From IMG/VR virus record IMGVR_UViG_3300027736_000112, positions 1 through 36,433 of that record: a stretch of 36,433 nucleotides of DNA. One strand, given 5' to 3'. Each line of letters opens with the position of its first letter. The first letter of the stretch is position 1. This stretch comes from a virus. Of the stretch, positions 36,258 through 36,433 are shown in pieces. The notes beneath the pieces were generated by a model that searched no databases, was not told the DNA's origin, and was given only the letters and a program-made list of their open reading frames with translations. Made by a program: the position numbers and the translations under genes.

Positions 36258-36310
36258 AGAATACATTCAGCAATTAAAAACTTTTATGGAAAAAAAGCAA
36301 AACGTATTCT
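36258..36310 (+). other. Hairpin between tRNA-Asn and tRNA-Ala
   Basis: AGAATAC (36258-36264) pairs with GTATTCT (36304-36310) around an A-rich 39-base loop. The flanking CCA of tRNA-Asn and the TGG before tRNA-Ala are also complementary, so it may be a weaker version of the CCA-anchored repeats at 32648 and 35263. Confidence 0.5.
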
Positions 36311-36319
36311 GTTGATTTT

Positions 36320-36394
36320 GGGCTGCTAGTGATAATGGGAGCACAGGGGCTTTGCACGTCTCAGGTCGGGGTTCGATCCCCCGGCGGTCCACCA
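36320..36394 (+). tRNA. tRNA-Ala (UGC)
   Basis: 75 bases. Acceptor GGGCTGC/GCGGTCC with two G-U pairs, anticodon stem GGGGC/GTCTC with loop TTTGCAC (UGC), T arm CGGGG/CCCCG, A73, CCA. It does not carry the G3-U70 in isolation: G3 faces U70, the alanine identity pair. Confidence 0.92.
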
Positions 36395-36399
36395 ATTTT

Positions 36400-36433
36400 G
36401 CGCTGTTAGTATAATGGAGAATATTCTAGGCTA
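36400..36433 (+). tRNA. Partial tRNA, cut by the window end
   Basis: GCGCTGTTAGTATAATGG has the look of a tRNA 5' acceptor strand and D arm (TAGTATAATGG), placed six bases after the previous CCA like its neighbours. The window ends before the anticodon can be set. Confidence 0.7.

Overview
The window is part of a large T4-like tailed phage genome (myovirus type, AT-rich). Apart from spurious frames, every gene lies on the plus strand, usually with short overlaps (ATGA, TAATG, TGATG). The T4 relationship rests on a gp41-type helicase, a gp42-type dCMP hydroxymethylase, an alpha-glucosyltransferase close to T4 Agt, a T4 RNase H-type 5' nuclease, nrdA/nrdB and two exact T4-type late promoters (TATAAATA). 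The lysis genes (GH19 endolysin, two-component spanin candidates, lipobox) point to a Gram-negative host. I cannot name the host.

Layout. (1) 1-7822: replication and DNA modification: helicase, MazG-like pyrophosphohydrolase, an archaeo-eukaryotic-primase-like protein, a nuclease-like protein, an Nmad1-like protein, dCMP hydroxymethylase, dCMP deaminase, alpha-glucosyltransferase and a C5-cytosine methyltransferase homolog. A terminator closes this block. (2) 7851-17442: late block starting at TATAAATA. Several products begin with a short peptide resembling the T4 capsid-targeting sequence. They include a ligase-like nucleotidyltransferase, an HxGH-type nucleotidylyltransferase, a DUF6321-like protein and a 54-residue protein. 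Also here are a degenerate paralog of the nucleotidylyltransferase, a Dps-like ferritin, two modular basic proteins with protease-site-like linkers, and an Ig-like virion protein. (3) 17451-20218: lysis cassette: spanin pair, endolysin, secreted nuclease, holin, small secreted protein and a tail-anchored XhlA-like protein. (4) 20283-24863: deoxynucleotide synthesis: ThyX, NrdA, thioredoxin, NrdB and small proteins. (5) 24844-32280: accessory and replication genes: GIY-YIG protein, radical SAM protein, a membrane coiled-coil protein with a second gene probably nested in another frame, a nucleotidyltransferase-fold protein, RNase H and conserved unknowns. (6) 32442-36433: a tRNA region with about 16 recognisable tRNAs, several tRNA-like or structured RNAs, and embedded phosphoesterase, HNH and small genes.

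Control. A recurrent host-type promoter, TGTACA-17 bp-TATAAT with a conserved TCGT in the spacer, precedes the primase-downstream genes, the accessory genes and every tRNA subcluster. Two tRNA operons have a boxA-like leader (GCTCTTTAAAATTT). Late genes use TATAAATA.

Most interesting: the late set of capsid-targeted nucleotidyltransferases, which may be packaged and ejected with the DNA; a C5-methyltransferase homolog in a phage that should glucosylate hydroxymethylcytosine; the nested gene at 26907-27215; and a group of non-canonical RNAs in the tRNA region, including a 20-bp inverted repeat that starts inside the 3' end of tRNA-Glu.
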